Shown here piece by piece: positions 34,601 to 43,479 of a DNA stretch of 64,000 nt. Where the stretch lies: the NCBI RefSeq assembly GCF_025420585.1, contig NZ_JAOEGB010000021.1, positions 1 to 64,000 on the forward strand, read 5' to 3'. Both the position numbers and the translations under genes were made by a program. This DNA comes from Planotetraspora sp. A-T 1434 (lineage in GTDB: Bacteria; Actinomycetota; Actinomycetes; Streptosporangiales; Streptosporangiaceae). The notes beneath the pieces were generated by a model. That model was not told the DNA's origin. It searched no databases and saw nothing but the letters and a program-made list of their open reading frames with translations. The stretch's first letter is position 1, and the number at the start of each line of letters is the position of its first letter.

Positions 34601-36312
34601 TTGATTTCCGCATGGTTGTTCTCTCCCGAGTCCAGGTTCTTTGCCTCGACCCGCACCCGCGACTCGCCGAAGAACATCTTGACCTCGACGGCCCGTTTGT
34701 CCCGGGGCAAGTGCATGGACTTCTCCAGGCTGATCTCGATTGAGGCCACCTGGTCGACTCCCGCCTGCGTGGTGTACTCCGGATCGGCGGCGCGGGTGGA
34801 GAAGACGTCAATCTGGAGGCCCGTCTGCGCCTCGTAGACCGGAACGTAGGTGCTGCGCTCGAAGGAGTCCGTGTCGACCGGATCCCCGTTGGCTACGAAG
34901 ACATCGAACCGATCGGCGCACAGAACCTGGCCGTCCTCGTCTTCGAACCGCTTGGCCTTCGGGTCGACGCCCTTGCGGAACAACTTCGCCGTGCCGACCC
35001 CGTAGGTCAGCGGCGCCCGGCGCGCTCGGATCACGGACGGGTCGTAAGCGAAATGGGTGGCACCCGCCAGCACCGCCAGCGACGGGCGCTGCGGGATATG
35101 CAGCGCGACGCCCTCCGAGGCCAGATACTCGGTCAGCCGCTCTCTGAGGTACGGGGACTCGGCGAACCCGCCCACCAGGATGGCCACCTCGCTCCCGCTC
35201 GTCCCGGCGGCGGTCCGCATGCGGGCCAGCTGCTGGCGGGTCTCCTCGACGACCGTGGACACCACCCGCTCGAAGACATCCCTGGCCTCCTGCGCCGGGA
35301 TGATGATCGCCGTTCCGACCGTCCCCTGTCGTTCCGCGAACCGCGCGGACGCCTCGGCGTCCTTGGCTACCAGTGCGTACATCTCGGCGGTCAGCGGCAG
35401 GGTGAGGTTCTTGGCATAAGTGGTCGTCACCGTCCGCTTGAGCCCCTCCCACGACTTGACGAGCTGGTAGAGGACGTGCGGGTGCTTCTTGGAGATCTTC
35501 TCGATGAAGCCCACTCCGAACCGGTCGCACAGCACTTCGGTGACGAAGAACCGGTTGAGGTACTCAGATCCGGCCTTGTTGCCGTTGGCGGCGGCGAGCT
35601 GGCTCAGCTTGCGGCCCGGCTCCACCCGGTAGGAGGTGATGTCGATGGTGCCACCGCCGGCGTCCACGACCATGAAAACCTGGCCCGGACGCTGCAACGC
35701 CTCCTCACCTTTGACGATGCAGTACAGCGCTGCCGCCTCGGGTTCCGGCGACAACAGCAGCCGCTCCCGGTCGTCGGGGAGACCGGCCTGGACGGCGGCG
35801 GCGTACATGAGGTCGGTCGTGTAGTCGTCCCAGATCGCCGGGACGGTGATGCACCAGCGGATGTCGTCCTCGGTGTAGATTCCGCCGCGCTTGATGTGAT
35901 CAATAGCCTTCTCGTAGACCTGCCTGAGGCACAGGCGGATCAGGTTCTGCACGTCGTCGACCTGATCGGACAGCACGCCGTCGCCCTCGCCGACCTTGAC
36001 TTCCTTCTTCTTGCTCATGTTGGCCTGCAGGGCCATCTTGTAGCCGGAGAAGTACCGGCGGCCCTGCACAGGGCCTTCGCTGTACCAGAGGGCTTCGGCC
36101 GCGTAACCCCACTCCAGCAACTTCCCGTCTCGGTCAAGGACGAGGGCCGACAGATTCTTGGCGTAGACGACCTGCTGGGAGCCCCAGTCCTCGAAGTAGA
36201 AGATCTCTCGCTGAGTCATCTCCCGGTTGGTCTCGTTGACGACCGCCCAGGCGAAGCCCGTCCCGTGCGTGCCGAAGTCGATCGCCGCGACCACGCGATG
36301 GTTGCCGCTCAT
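34582..36312 (-). CDS. Hsp70-family ATPase, HSPA12-like
   Basis: Actin-fold ATPase of 576 residues. Phosphate-1 loop VVAAIDFGTHGTGFAWAVV, phosphate-2 loop FMVVDAGGGTIDITSY and adenosine motif VAILVGGFAESPYLRERLTEYL are all present; LLLSPEPEAAALYC lies between them. The DFGTxGTGFAWA variant and the 576-residue length resemble eukaryotic HSPA12 and bacterial Hsp70-like proteins rather than DnaK (about 610-640, IGIDLGTT). The C-terminal 180 residues are beta-rich and differ from the DnaK substrate domain. Coupled to the gene before it by ATGA and to the coiled-coil gene after it by overlap. Confidence 0.9.
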   Translation of the reverse strand: MSGNHRVVAAIDFGTHGTGFAWAVVNETNREMTQREIFYFEDWGSQQVVYAKNLSALVLDRDGKLLEWGYAAEALWYSEGPVQGRRYFSGYKMALQANMSKKKEVKVGEGDGVLSDQVDDVQNLIRLCLRQVYEKAIDHIKRGGIYTEDDIRWCITVPAIWDDYTTDLMYAAAVQAGLPDDRERLLLSPEPEAAALYCIVKGEEALQRPGQVFMVVDAGGGTIDITSYRVEPGRKLSQLAAANGNKAGSEYLNRFFVTEVLCDRFGVGFIEKISKKHPHVLYQLVKSWEGLKRTVTTTYAKNLTLPLTAEMYALVAKDAEASARFAERQGTVGTAIIIPAQEARDVFERVVSTVVEETRQQLARMRTAAGTSGSEVAILVGGFAESPYLRERLTEYLASEGVALHIPQRPSLAVLAGATHFAYDPSVIRARRAPLTYGVGTAKLFRKGVDPKAKRFEDEDGQVLCADRFDVFVANGDPVDTDSFERSTYVPVYEAQTGLQIDVFSTRAADPEYTTQAGVDQVASIEISLEKSMHLPRDKRAVEVKMFFGESRVRVEAKNLDSGENNHAEIKWKPTW

Positions 36313-37685
36313 CGTGCCTCCCCCCAGCCCAGCCGGTACAGGACGGCCTGCCGTCGCAGTTCTTCCAATGTCATGTGGAACATCCGTCGGGTCTCCTCGT
36401 CGGTGCCGTCCTCGACCAGGGCGATGAGGCGGCTCAGCAGATCGGCGAGTTCGGGGTCGTGCGCTCCGCCCGCCAGGGCCGACCCCAGGGCGGGGAGACC
36501 CGCTCTGACGAGGTCCACGGCACGGGCCGTGTGGCCGCCCTCAGCGAGTACAACGGCCTGAGTCAACCGGGAGCGGTCTTCGGTGACGAGGCCGCGCTCG
36601 GCGCAGATTTCGTAGAGGGCGGCGCTGTTGGCCGCCAGGACGCTGCGCTCGGCGTCGTACTGGTCGGGCAGCATGGTGTGCAGTTTCGGCGGGCGGCCGC
36701 TCTTCAGGATGTGGAACCATTCGGCGTAGGCGCCCGTGGTGAGCGTCACCAGGCCGGAGACGTGGTCTTCGAAGGCGAGCCGTTCGACTGTGGTGGCCGG
36801 GCGGCCCTCCTCGACACCGGGCAGCATCATCGGCGGGAAGTCCACGTCGACGACCCGGGTGCCGCTGGTGTCGCCGAGGTTCCAGGCGGTCATCGACACC
36901 CAGGCGCGGGCGCCCGCCTGCACCTGGCCCTGGACCAGCACCACCGGCAGGTCGTGCAGGAGCATCCTGATGGTCTGGATGTCGGTGTCGGTCCAGATGA
37001 GGGGCCGGTTGACCAGTCCGCCGAAGATCTCGACATCCTGCGCCCAAGCCGCTGTTCTCAACGCCTGGCGGATGCCCAGGTCGGCCTTGACGACCGCGCC
37101 GGGTTCCGCGTCGTGGAAGGGAGCGATGATCACTGCGGGCACGCTGCCGCCGCCCGTCCTCTCTTCCACCCGCTCGCGGATCTTCTCCAACGGCTCCGCG
37201 AAGGGGCTGTTGGCCTGCTCCAGTGTGCGGCGCTGCAGTTCCCGCTGGGTCTCCAACTGCAGCCTCGCCTGGACGATCGCGAGATGCTCGGACCTTTCGA
37301 GAGCGAGCTCGGCCTCCTCAACGCGGAGCTTGGACAGGTACGCGTCGCGCTCCAGCGCCCGGCCGTATGCGATCGTCGCCTCCTCCGCACGGTCGGCGGC
37401 CAGTTGCCGGTCGCGTTCGAGGGTCCGTTCATGGGCGAGGGCGGCGTCGCGCTCCCTTTGCGCCGTCGCCTCGCGCTCCCGCCGGAGCGACCGCTCGTAG
37501 TTCTCGCGGTCGCGGGAGAGGAGGTTCTCGTGGGACCGCTGGATCTGCTCGTTCTTGACCTTGGCCAGGTAGTCCTGCTGCTCGCGCCACGAGCCGTCGC
37601 GCTTGCCCTTGTACCAGTTCATCACGTGGCCGGCGGCCTGGCTGAGGGCGTAGACGCCCAGCAGGCTGGCGGTGATCGGTTCCAC
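36309..37685 (-). CDS. Coiled-coil protein with unrecognised C-terminal domain
   Basis: Protein of 458 residues. A mildly hydrophobic N-terminus (TASLLGVYALSQAAGHVMNW) could be a membrane anchor or amphipathic helix. Residues 35-165 are an uninterrupted, Arg/Glu-rich coiled coil (LLSRDRENYERSLRREREAT, ERDAYLSKLRVEEAELALER). From residue 185 a globular domain follows (VPAVIIAPFHDAEPGAVVKAD, ALYEICAERGLVTED) ending in helices; not recognised. GTG 37685 has GGGAG upstream. The stop overlaps the Hsp70 start by ATGA, which argues for a stoichiometric complex. Confidence 0.82.
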   Translation of the reverse strand: MEPITASLLGVYALSQAAGHVMNWYKGKRDGSWREQQDYLAKVKNEQIQRSHENLLSRDRENYERSLRREREATAQRERDAALAHERTLERDRQLAADRAEEATIAYGRALERDAYLSKLRVEEAELALERSEHLAIVQARLQLETQRELQRRTLEQANSPFAEPLEKIRERVEERTGGGSVPAVIIAPFHDAEPGAVVKADLGIRQALRTAAWAQDVEIFGGLVNRPLIWTDTDIQTIRMLLHDLPVVLVQGQVQAGARAWVSMTAWNLGDTSGTRVVDVDFPPMMLPGVEEGRPATTVERLAFEDHVSGLVTLTTGAYAEWFHILKSGRPPKLHTMLPDQYDAERSVLAANSAALYEICAERGLVTEDRSRLTQAVVLAEGGHTARAVDLVRAGLPALGSALAGGAHDPELADLLSRLIALVEDGTDEETRRMFHMTLEELRRQAVLYRLGWGEAR

Positions 37686-37706
37686 GTCAGCTTCTCCCGA
37701 GTGGCA

Positions 37707-38189
37707 TCAGGGGGCTATCCCGGAGCCGCCGCAGTACCAGCAGGGTTCCTCGGTCTGCGAGGAGATCCACACAGTGCGGCCCCCGTGGCAGTGGACGCAC
37801 TGGCCCGCGCCGAACTTCAGGTCGTGCTGCGCGGGATCGGGGTGGATGTACGGGTCGTGCGACCCGTGAGGGTCTGTGCCGTCCGAGGCGCCGGGGTCGA
37901 GGTGGTCGGACGGGTCGAGGGCGTCCGGGACGTCCGGGACGTCCGGCAGGTCGTGGCCGGAGAAGCCGCTGAAGTCAGGCAGGTCCACCATCTTCGCCTC
38001 TATAAATCTCTCATCGCAGAAAGGGCAGACGTCGTGACTCGACCCGTAGATGCAGTGCAGGCAGATCGGCCTTCCGCAGCAGACGGCCGTTCCGCCAGGC
38101 ATGGGGTCGGCCCCGCAGCCGGCGCACGGGCCGGTCGTCCGGACCGGCACGGCGGCGAGCCAGCGCACCCGCGAGAGCTCCCATGGCAT
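37707..38189 (-). CDS. RING-like and DnaJ-type zinc-finger protein
   Basis: Protein of 160 residues, first gene of the Hsp70-like operon. Residues 22-60 hold a RING-like cross-brace: CAGC, then CC and CLHC, then CPFC. Asp/Pro-rich repeats (DLPDVPDVPDALDPSD) form a linker. The C-terminus has CVHCHGGRTVWISSQTEEPC and then WYCGGSG, i.e. two CxxCxG knuckles, half of a DnaJ zinc finger. There is no J-domain. ATG 38189 lacks a strong ribosome site. The stop is 21 bp before the coiled-coil gene. Likely an adaptor that presents clients to the Hsp70-like ATPase (inference). Confidence 0.78.
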   Translation of the reverse strand: MPWELSRVRWLAAVPVRTTGPCAGCGADPMPGGTAVCCGRPICLHCIYGSSHDVCPFCDERFIEAKMVDLPDFSGFSGHDLPDVPDVPDALDPSDHLDPGASDGTDPHGSHDPYIHPDPAQHDLKFGAGQCVHCHGGRTVWISSQTEEPCWYCGGSGIAP

Positions 38190-38301
38190 CGCCGTTCAGA
38201 GGACTGCGGGAATCGGATTCGCCATACCAGGAGCGTGATCCGGCGGAAGGCGACTGACATCAGTGAAGGCACCCCGAAGAATGGGGAAAGGCACCCTGAA
38301 G

Positions 38302-41046
38302 TCAGTCGCGGTCGCCGAAGAGGCGGCGCAGATCGTCCCGGGACACGTCGAGGATCCGATAGACCGCACTGAGCTGGGTTTCGACAGTCTTGACGCTGAT
38401 CTTCAGCCTGTCGGCGATCTGCTGATTGGTGAGCCCACGTGCGGCGGCGACCGCCACCCTGTGCTGGCCCCGGGTGAGAGCCGCCTTCGGCGGCTCGGCG
38501 GAGAGGCCGAGCGCGGTGAGCAGGTCGGTCGCGCGGTCGTGGAAGGCGCGGGCGCCCATCCGGTCCAGCGCGGTCAGAGCCTCGACCATCGTGATCTCGG
38601 CGCGGGTCTTGTGGCCCGCCGCCGCGAGTGCCTCCCCGAGCAGGACGCGGATCCGAGCGGCCTCAAGGGGCAATCCAACCTTCACCGCCAGCGCGAGGGC
38701 GTCCCGGCCGTGGACGAGGGCGGCCCCGTGGTCGCCTTCGGCGAGGGCCAGCCTTGCTCGGACCCGGCCGATGCCCATGCGGTGGGAGTCGCGTTCCGAC
38801 GGGAACCGCTGCTCAAAGAGGTCCAGGGCGTCGCGGGCTTCGGCGAGGCGGCCCAGCCCCGTCAGGGCGTCGGCGCGGGCGGGGCCCAGCAGATAGGTGC
38901 CGGGTTCCAGCGGATCGAAGAGCTCCTCTACCTGCTCGGCGGCGCGGAGCAGGCGCTCATCGTCGCCGCGGGCCTGGGCGATCAGGGCATCGGCCACCGC
39001 CGCCGACACCAGGCCCGCCCGGCTGCCGACCAGCGGCGCCCACTCCCGTGCGGTCGCCGCGTGGGCCTCGGCCTCCTGCCACAGCGCCATCGCGGCGTGT
39101 GGGTAGCAGGCCAGGCCGTTGAGCAGCGCGTAGTCCCACACCCGCTGGTTGGCCTCGGCGTCCCCGACCGCCAGGCGGGCGCATTGCACCGACTCGGTCA
39201 GCTCGCCCCGACGGTACAGGACCTCTCCGAGGAAAGCCATTGCCTGGCCGACCCGCAACGGCTCGCCGAGCAGGGCCCGGTCGACGGCCTCGCGCAGATC
39301 GCGGTCGGCGCCCGGGAGATCGTCCGTCCAGAGCCTGACCATTCCCCGGGCCACCAGTCGGTCGAGCCCGGCTGTCAGGCCGGTGTCGGGCCGGGCGAGG
39401 ATCTCCAGCGCCTCCGCGGAGCGCCCGGCCAAGGCGAGGCCGACGGTCTGCGCGAATTCGGCGAAGGCCGCGACCCTTGGGCTACGAGTTCCGGCCGATC
39501 GCGCGACCGACCCGTATTTGATCATGGACTGGTAGGCCAGGGTGACGATTCCCACTATCGCGAGCTGGGTCGCGATCCTCGCCTCCAGGTCCTGGGGCGC
39601 GCCCTTGGGGCTCGGCTGCCCGGCCTGGACCTTGGCGAGGGCATCCGCGAACAACTCGGCGGCCTCCTCGACGCGGCCTGAGAGCAGGGCCTGGTAGCCG
39701 GCCACGTAGTTCCACCAGGGGCTGCCGTCGCCGCCGGCCTCGACGGGAAACTCGCTCGCGCCGATGACATCCCCCGCGACCAGCAGGGCCTCGACGGTAG
39801 TGAGCAACCGCGGAACCCGGTCGGGACCCGGTGGGGTGAGGTCGAGAGCCGTACGGGCGGCCTGTGCGCCCGCCGAGACCAGGCCGCGCTCCAGTAACTG
39901 TCCAGCCACCCGGTCCAGGTCGGCGGCAAGGTCGGCGTCCGGCCCGTCGGCCGCCCGGACCCGATGCCGCAGAGCCTCCGGGCCGTCGGTGAGGCGAGCG
40001 GCGGCGCGGTGGAGGGAAGAGCGGGCGACGACGCTGAGCCGGTCGTAGACGGTCGTGCGAACGGATGGGTGGAGGAAGGCGACCTCGCGTCCGGCGGTGC
40101 CGGGCGCCTCCTGGATCAGCAGGGCCCCGGCCGCCTCGTCGAGAGCGGCCCCGGTCGAGTCGAGCCCGGCAAGCTCCCTCGCCCTGGCCAGTGGGAAGGG
40201 GTCGCCCAGCACGGCCCCGGCGTCGAGCAGCGCCCGCGTCCGCTCGCCGCACCGGTCGTATGCCGCCGCGATCGACGAGGCCAGGCTGCGGTGCGCCGGA
40301 AGGGCCCCGTCACCGTTGACGATCACGTGCATCGGCACCTGGTCGAGGACAGCCCGCGCGTGCAGCGGATTGCCCAACGTGTGTTCGAAGAGCCGGGCCG
40401 CGCCGGTCGGCGAGAGCCCCGGGCGCCCGACAGCCGTCGCGAGCCGCATGAGCTCACCCGGTGAAAGGCCGCCCAGACTGAGTGACCGGCTGTTGTCCAT
40501 CTCCAGGATGTGCCGCCACCCGTCATCGAACTGATGGCCGTCATTGTGCACAATGATCATTAGCACGGGAATGCCGAACATGTGTTGCGCGGCGAACCTG
40601 AGCGCCTGCCCTGATTTGGGGTCCACCCATTGGACGTCGTCCACGAAAAGAACGATTTCGCCGGCCGTTTTGAGATCGGCCAGCACCATCTGCCCGACGT
40701 ACCACGGCTCCGCCTCTGGACTGGGGCCGCCCTCCGCAACCACCCGCGCCAGCTCTGACCCGGGCAGCCCCTTGGCGAGCTGCCGCAGTGTGCCCCACGG
40801 CACGCTCATCCCCTCGGGGGTTGCCACCGTCCTGGCGATGTCCGCCCCGGTCCGCCGCACGAACTCCGCGACCAGTGCCGTCTTCCCCACGGCTGTCGCG
40901 CCCACGATCCCCGCGACCTGCGCACGCCGCCCGCGGACCGCACCCCACACCTCCTCCAGCACCGCTAACTCAGCCTCCCGCCCCACAAAAGGCTGCAGAA
41001 TACCTTTGTCCAAGAATGGCCTCCCGGGACCGATGCCCATTGCCAT
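38302..41046 (-). CDS. LAL-type LuxR regulator with ATPase domain
   Basis: Large regulator of 914 residues. Near the N-terminus: PFVGREAELAVLEEVW, Walker A GIVGATAVGKTALV and Walker B EIVLFVDDVQWVD (AAA/STAND). The middle is a TPR-like helical array. The last 65 residues are a LuxR helix-turn-helix (LTRGQHRVAVAAARGLTNQQIADRL and VKTVETQLSAVYRILDVSR). ATG 41046 (MAMGIGPGRPFLDKG) is chosen; ATG 41040 is possible. It lies on the same strand as the Hsp70-like operon, 112 bp upstream of it, so it could regulate or be cotranscribed with it. Confidence 0.88.
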   Translation of the reverse strand: MAMGIGPGRPFLDKGILQPFVGREAELAVLEEVWGAVRGRRAQVAGIVGATAVGKTALVAEFVRRTGADIARTVATPEGMSVPWGTLRQLAKGLPGSELARVVAEGGPSPEAEPWYVGQMVLADLKTAGEIVLFVDDVQWVDPKSGQALRFAAQHMFGIPVLMIIVHNDGHQFDDGWRHILEMDNSRSLSLGGLSPGELMRLATAVGRPGLSPTGAARLFEHTLGNPLHARAVLDQVPMHVIVNGDGALPAHRSLASSIAAAYDRCGERTRALLDAGAVLGDPFPLARARELAGLDSTGAALDEAAGALLIQEAPGTAGREVAFLHPSVRTTVYDRLSVVARSSLHRAAARLTDGPEALRHRVRAADGPDADLAADLDRVAGQLLERGLVSAGAQAARTALDLTPPGPDRVPRLLTTVEALLVAGDVIGASEFPVEAGGDGSPWWNYVAGYQALLSGRVEEAAELFADALAKVQAGQPSPKGAPQDLEARIATQLAIVGIVTLAYQSMIKYGSVARSAGTRSPRVAAFAEFAQTVGLALAGRSAEALEILARPDTGLTAGLDRLVARGMVRLWTDDLPGADRDLREAVDRALLGEPLRVGQAMAFLGEVLYRRGELTESVQCARLAVGDAEANQRVWDYALLNGLACYPHAAMALWQEAEAHAATAREWAPLVGSRAGLVSAAVADALIAQARGDDERLLRAAEQVEELFDPLEPGTYLLGPARADALTGLGRLAEARDALDLFEQRFPSERDSHRMGIGRVRARLALAEGDHGAALVHGRDALALAVKVGLPLEAARIRVLLGEALAAAGHKTRAEITMVEALTALDRMGARAFHDRATDLLTALGLSAEPPKAALTRGQHRVAVAAARGLTNQQIADRLKISVKTVETQLSAVYRILDVSRDDLRRLFGDRD

Positions 41047-41451
41047 CCCAGCACATTTCGCCCGCCTCTGTCCCACCTCCCCGAAGAACATCCCGCGGCC
41101 CTGGCGCCTTCGGAAAGTCCCATCCCGACGGCCCTGTCGGCCCATCCCAGAAGGAAGCAGATTAATCCCTTAAAGGGCAGCCCAAAATGCAAGAACCGAC
41201 GGCTTGCTCCGAAACAGCGAAGGGCTTGGCAGACTCGCTCAGCCGACTCGTCCCCCTCCGATGCGGGACACAAAGAGTCGCGCCCCCCGAATCTGACGAC
41301 GCCCACTGGCCGCCGCGGGCGCCTGAGGCCGTCGTGTGACACCGCAATGGAGCATCCGCTGCGCGGAACATCCTCCATGGCGGGTTGGCGGGACTGGCGG
41401 CGTTCCAGCGCACAGGGACGGAACACGAGTCGCCGACCGGGGGCCTGAACG
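41047..41451. other. Intergenic stretch upstream of the LAL regulator
   Basis: About 400 bp between the regulator start and the tRNA terminator. Minus-strand frames here are short and show no family features. It should contain the promoter of the LAL gene; no clear -35/-10 pair is visible. Confidence 0.4.
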
Positions 41452-41497
41452 CGACCAGCGCACCCACGGAACCGTGGAACCGTGGATGCGCTGGTCG
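41452..41497 (-). terminator. Terminator hairpin of tRNA-Lys
   Basis: An 11-bp perfect stem (CGACCAGCGCA at 41452-41462, complement at 41487-41497) with an inner CCACGG/CCGTGG pairing begins ten bases beyond the tRNA 3' end on the minus strand. Confidence 0.8.
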
Positions 41498-41506
41498 GAT
41501 GCGGTG

Positions 41507-41580
41507 TGCGCCGCCAGGGACTCGAACCCCGGACCCGCTGATTAAGAGTCAGCTGCTCTAACCAACTGAGCTAGCGGCGC
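41507..41580 (-). tRNA. tRNA-Lys (anticodon CTT)
   Basis: The minus strand folds into a full cloverleaf: acceptor GCGCCGC/GCGGCGC, D arm GCTC-AGTTGGTTA-GAGC, anticodon stem GCTGA/TCAGC with loop CTCTTAA (anticodon CTT), variable GGGTC, and T arm CGGGG-TTCGAGT-CCCTG. 73 paired or loop bases plus discriminator A. The CCA end is not encoded. It reads AAG codons, the dominant lysine codon in GC-rich genomes. Confidence 0.96.
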
Positions 41581-41741
41581 GCGACCCCCATAAGGGTAGC
41601 GGCACTCGGAGGCGCCCGGAGCCACCGGCGGGAGCAGTGTCGAAGGGTGACCTGACCCCGCGGCCACCCGGGCCTAACCCCTCGTCGATGTTTCAGGCTT
41701 TCGGCTCGGGTAGAGGGTGTGGCAACGAAGGGAGAGAAACC

Positions 41742-42107
41742 ATGACACCGGACCTTTGGTCGTACCCCGAGAACGTGTACGACACCGGACAGAACCTCGA
41801 CGTGATCGGATACGACGTCGAGGCGACGGACGGAAAGATCGGGTCCGTCGACGAGGCCACCTACGAGGTCGGCCAGAGCTACATCGTCGTGGACACCGGT
41901 CCCTGGATCTTCGGCAAGAAGGTCATGCTGCCGGCGCGCGTGGTCACGCAGATCGACCCGCAGGAGCGCAAGGTGTTCGTCAGCAGGACCAAGCAGGAGA
42001 TCAAGAACGCTCCGGAGTTCGACGAGTCGGCGTTCAAGGAATCGGCCTACCGGGACCGTCTCGGCGAGTACTACGGGCGCTTCCCCTACACGGGCGGCGG
42101 CCTGTAA
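41742..42107 (+). CDS. PRC-barrel domain protein
   Basis: Protein of 121 residues. PRC-barrel strand order is visible: IGYDVEATDGKIGSVDEATYE, YIVVDTGPWIFGKKVMLPARVV, ERKVFVSRTKQEIKNAPEFD. The tail ends in a Tyr/Gly-rich segment (YYGRFPYTGGGL). Actinobacterial members are small stress-associated proteins; role unknown. ATG 41742 has GGGAGAG upstream; the earlier start at 41637 is unsupported. Followed by a clear terminator. Confidence 0.9.
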   Translation: MTPDLWSYPENVYDTGQNLDVIGYDVEATDGKIGSVDEATYEVGQSYIVVDTGPWIFGKKVMLPARVVTQIDPQERKVFVSRTKQEIKNAPEFDESAFKESAYRDRLGEYYGRFPYTGGGL

Positions 42108-42134
42108 GACTCGATCAATCCCCTAGTTGATCGG

Positions 42135-42164
42135 AAGGGCCGCGCCGGAAGGCGCGGCCCTTTC
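42135..42164. terminator. Intrinsic terminator after the PRC-barrel gene
   Basis: AAGGGCCGCGCC (42135-42146), loop GGAA, complement GGCGCGGCCCTT (42151-42162) followed by TCC: a perfect 12-bp stem with a short T run, between convergent genes. Confidence 0.88.
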
Positions 42165-42322
42165 CTCATGTCCCGATTGTCCGTACGACAGGGCCGGGGC
42201 TATTTATACGACATGTCCGCGGTTGTCCGTACGCGTTGTGCGGAGCCGGCTATGTCTTCCTTCACACCCGGCCCCTTAAGGTCACCTCCCCTTCGGGGCC
42301 GGGCGATCAGGCCTCGGCCGGA

Positions 42323-42919
42323 TCACGGCCACGGGCTGTCCCCGGACGGCGAGGTCGGGGCGATGACGTTGAGCCGTTCGAGCAGGGTGACGAAGGTCGA
42401 CGCGTACGGCGACGGCGCGACGACCGCGGCCACCCGGTCCCAGTTGACCTGCTCTCGCATGGCCCGGACCATCGGCAGCAGCGAACCGTAGTCGCAGGTG
42501 TGCTCCGAGAGCGGCAGGATCCAGGAGATGACCAGGTCGGTGGCCTCCAGGACCGGCAGGCTCAGCGCGGCCGTGTTGATCATCTCGGCTCGGGCGATCA
42601 TGGCTTCGGTGACCGGCCGGTCGGCGAGCGAGAAGATCATGTCGACGAGCACGCCCTCCTCGTCGAACGCCTTGACCAGCCAGTCCTCCGGCGGTTTCGC
42701 GGTACGGAATCCCAGGTTCTCCAGGGTTTTCAGCGCGAGGGGGACGTCTTCCTCGACCAGGGCGAAGTCGACGTCGTGTAGTGATGGCGCGGCGCCTCTG
42801 GCATAGCCGGCGCATCCTCCGGCAAGAGCGAAGCGCACCCCGGCCTCCTTGAGGCCGGCGCCGGCGCGCTTGAGCGTTTCGAGGATCGCGTCGGTGACGG
42901 CGTGACTGTGACTACCCAC
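42323..42919 (-). CDS. Nucleotidyltransferase-fold protein
   Basis: Protein of 198 residues. The segment VRFALAGGCAGYARGAAPSLHDVDFALVEED carries the G-G-x(n)-D-x-D pattern of the polymerase-beta-like nucleotidyltransferase superfamily, and VLVDMIFSLADRPV would supply a third acidic residue. The later half is helical. Members modify tRNA, antibiotics or proteins; here the substrate is unknown. GTG start 42919; the gene is divergent from the DUF1360 gene. Confidence 0.75.
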   Translation of the reverse strand: MGSHSHAVTDAILETLKRAGAGLKEAGVRFALAGGCAGYARGAAPSLHDVDFALVEEDVPLALKTLENLGFRTAKPPEDWLVKAFDEEGVLVDMIFSLADRPVTEAMIARAEMINTAALSLPVLEATDLVISWILPLSEHTCDYGSLLPMVRAMREQVNWDRVAAVVAPSPYASTFVTLLERLNVIAPTSPSGDSPWP

Positions 42920-42975
42920 TCACGACGCTTGCCCAACCAGGTTCGTCGCAAACAATCCGGGGTAGGGCGCGTGCC

Positions 42976-43479
42976 ATGACGGAGACTCTCAAGGAAATCC
43001 AGCGCGACTACGAAGGCGATGAGAGCCGCCCACTCGAGGGATATGCCCGGGTCCTCGGGGTGTACGGCGGAGCCGTCTCGGTCCTGCTCGCGGCGGCGAA
43101 GCTGACCGGCCGCAGGGCGCCGGAGAAGATCAGCCCGATGGATCTCATGTTGATGGGCCTCTTCACGCACCGGCTGTCCCGCACCTTGGCCAAGGACACG
43201 GTCACGAGCCCGATCCGGGCGCCGTTCACCCGATATGTAGGCGTTTCCGGCCCTTCGGAGCTCAAGGAGGAGGTCCGCGGCTCCGGGCTCCGGCACGCTC
43301 TCGGCGAGCTGGTGAGCTGCCCGTTCTGTCTGGCCCAGTGGGTGGCGACGGGATACGCGGCGGGCATGGTCTTCGCCCCCCGCTTCACCCGCGTGGCCGG
43401 AGCGACGATGGCGGCGGTGGCGATTTCCGATTGGCTCCAACTGGCCTACAGCCGTCTGATGAAGGCCTCCGATGGGTGA
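42976..43479 (+). CDS. DUF1360 membrane protein
   Basis: Protein of 167 residues. DUF1360 landmarks: PEKISPMDLMLMGLFTHRLSRTLAKD, SPIRAPFTRYVG and ELVSCPFCLAQWVATG with two conserved Cys. About three hydrophobic segments. Function unknown. The stop overlaps the next start by eight bases (ATGGGTGA), giving a two-gene operon of membrane proteins. Confidence 0.85.
   Translation: MTETLKEIQRDYEGDESRPLEGYARVLGVYGGAVSVLLAAAKLTGRRAPEKISPMDLMLMGLFTHRLSRTLAKDTVTSPIRAPFTRYVGVSGPSELKEEVRGSGLRHALGELVSCPFCLAQWVATGYAAGMVFAPRFTRVAGATMAAVAISDWLQLAYSRLMKASDG

Noticed and set aside
36375-38372. 665-codon plus-strand frame opposite the coiled-coil and zinc genes
   Set aside because: No recognisable domain; the minus-strand frames have overlapping starts and stops, coiled coils and Cys clusters, which are real signals.
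41162-41467. 101-codon minus-strand frame upstream of the LAL regulator
   Set aside because: No motif, no ribosome site, and it runs into the tRNA terminator hairpin.
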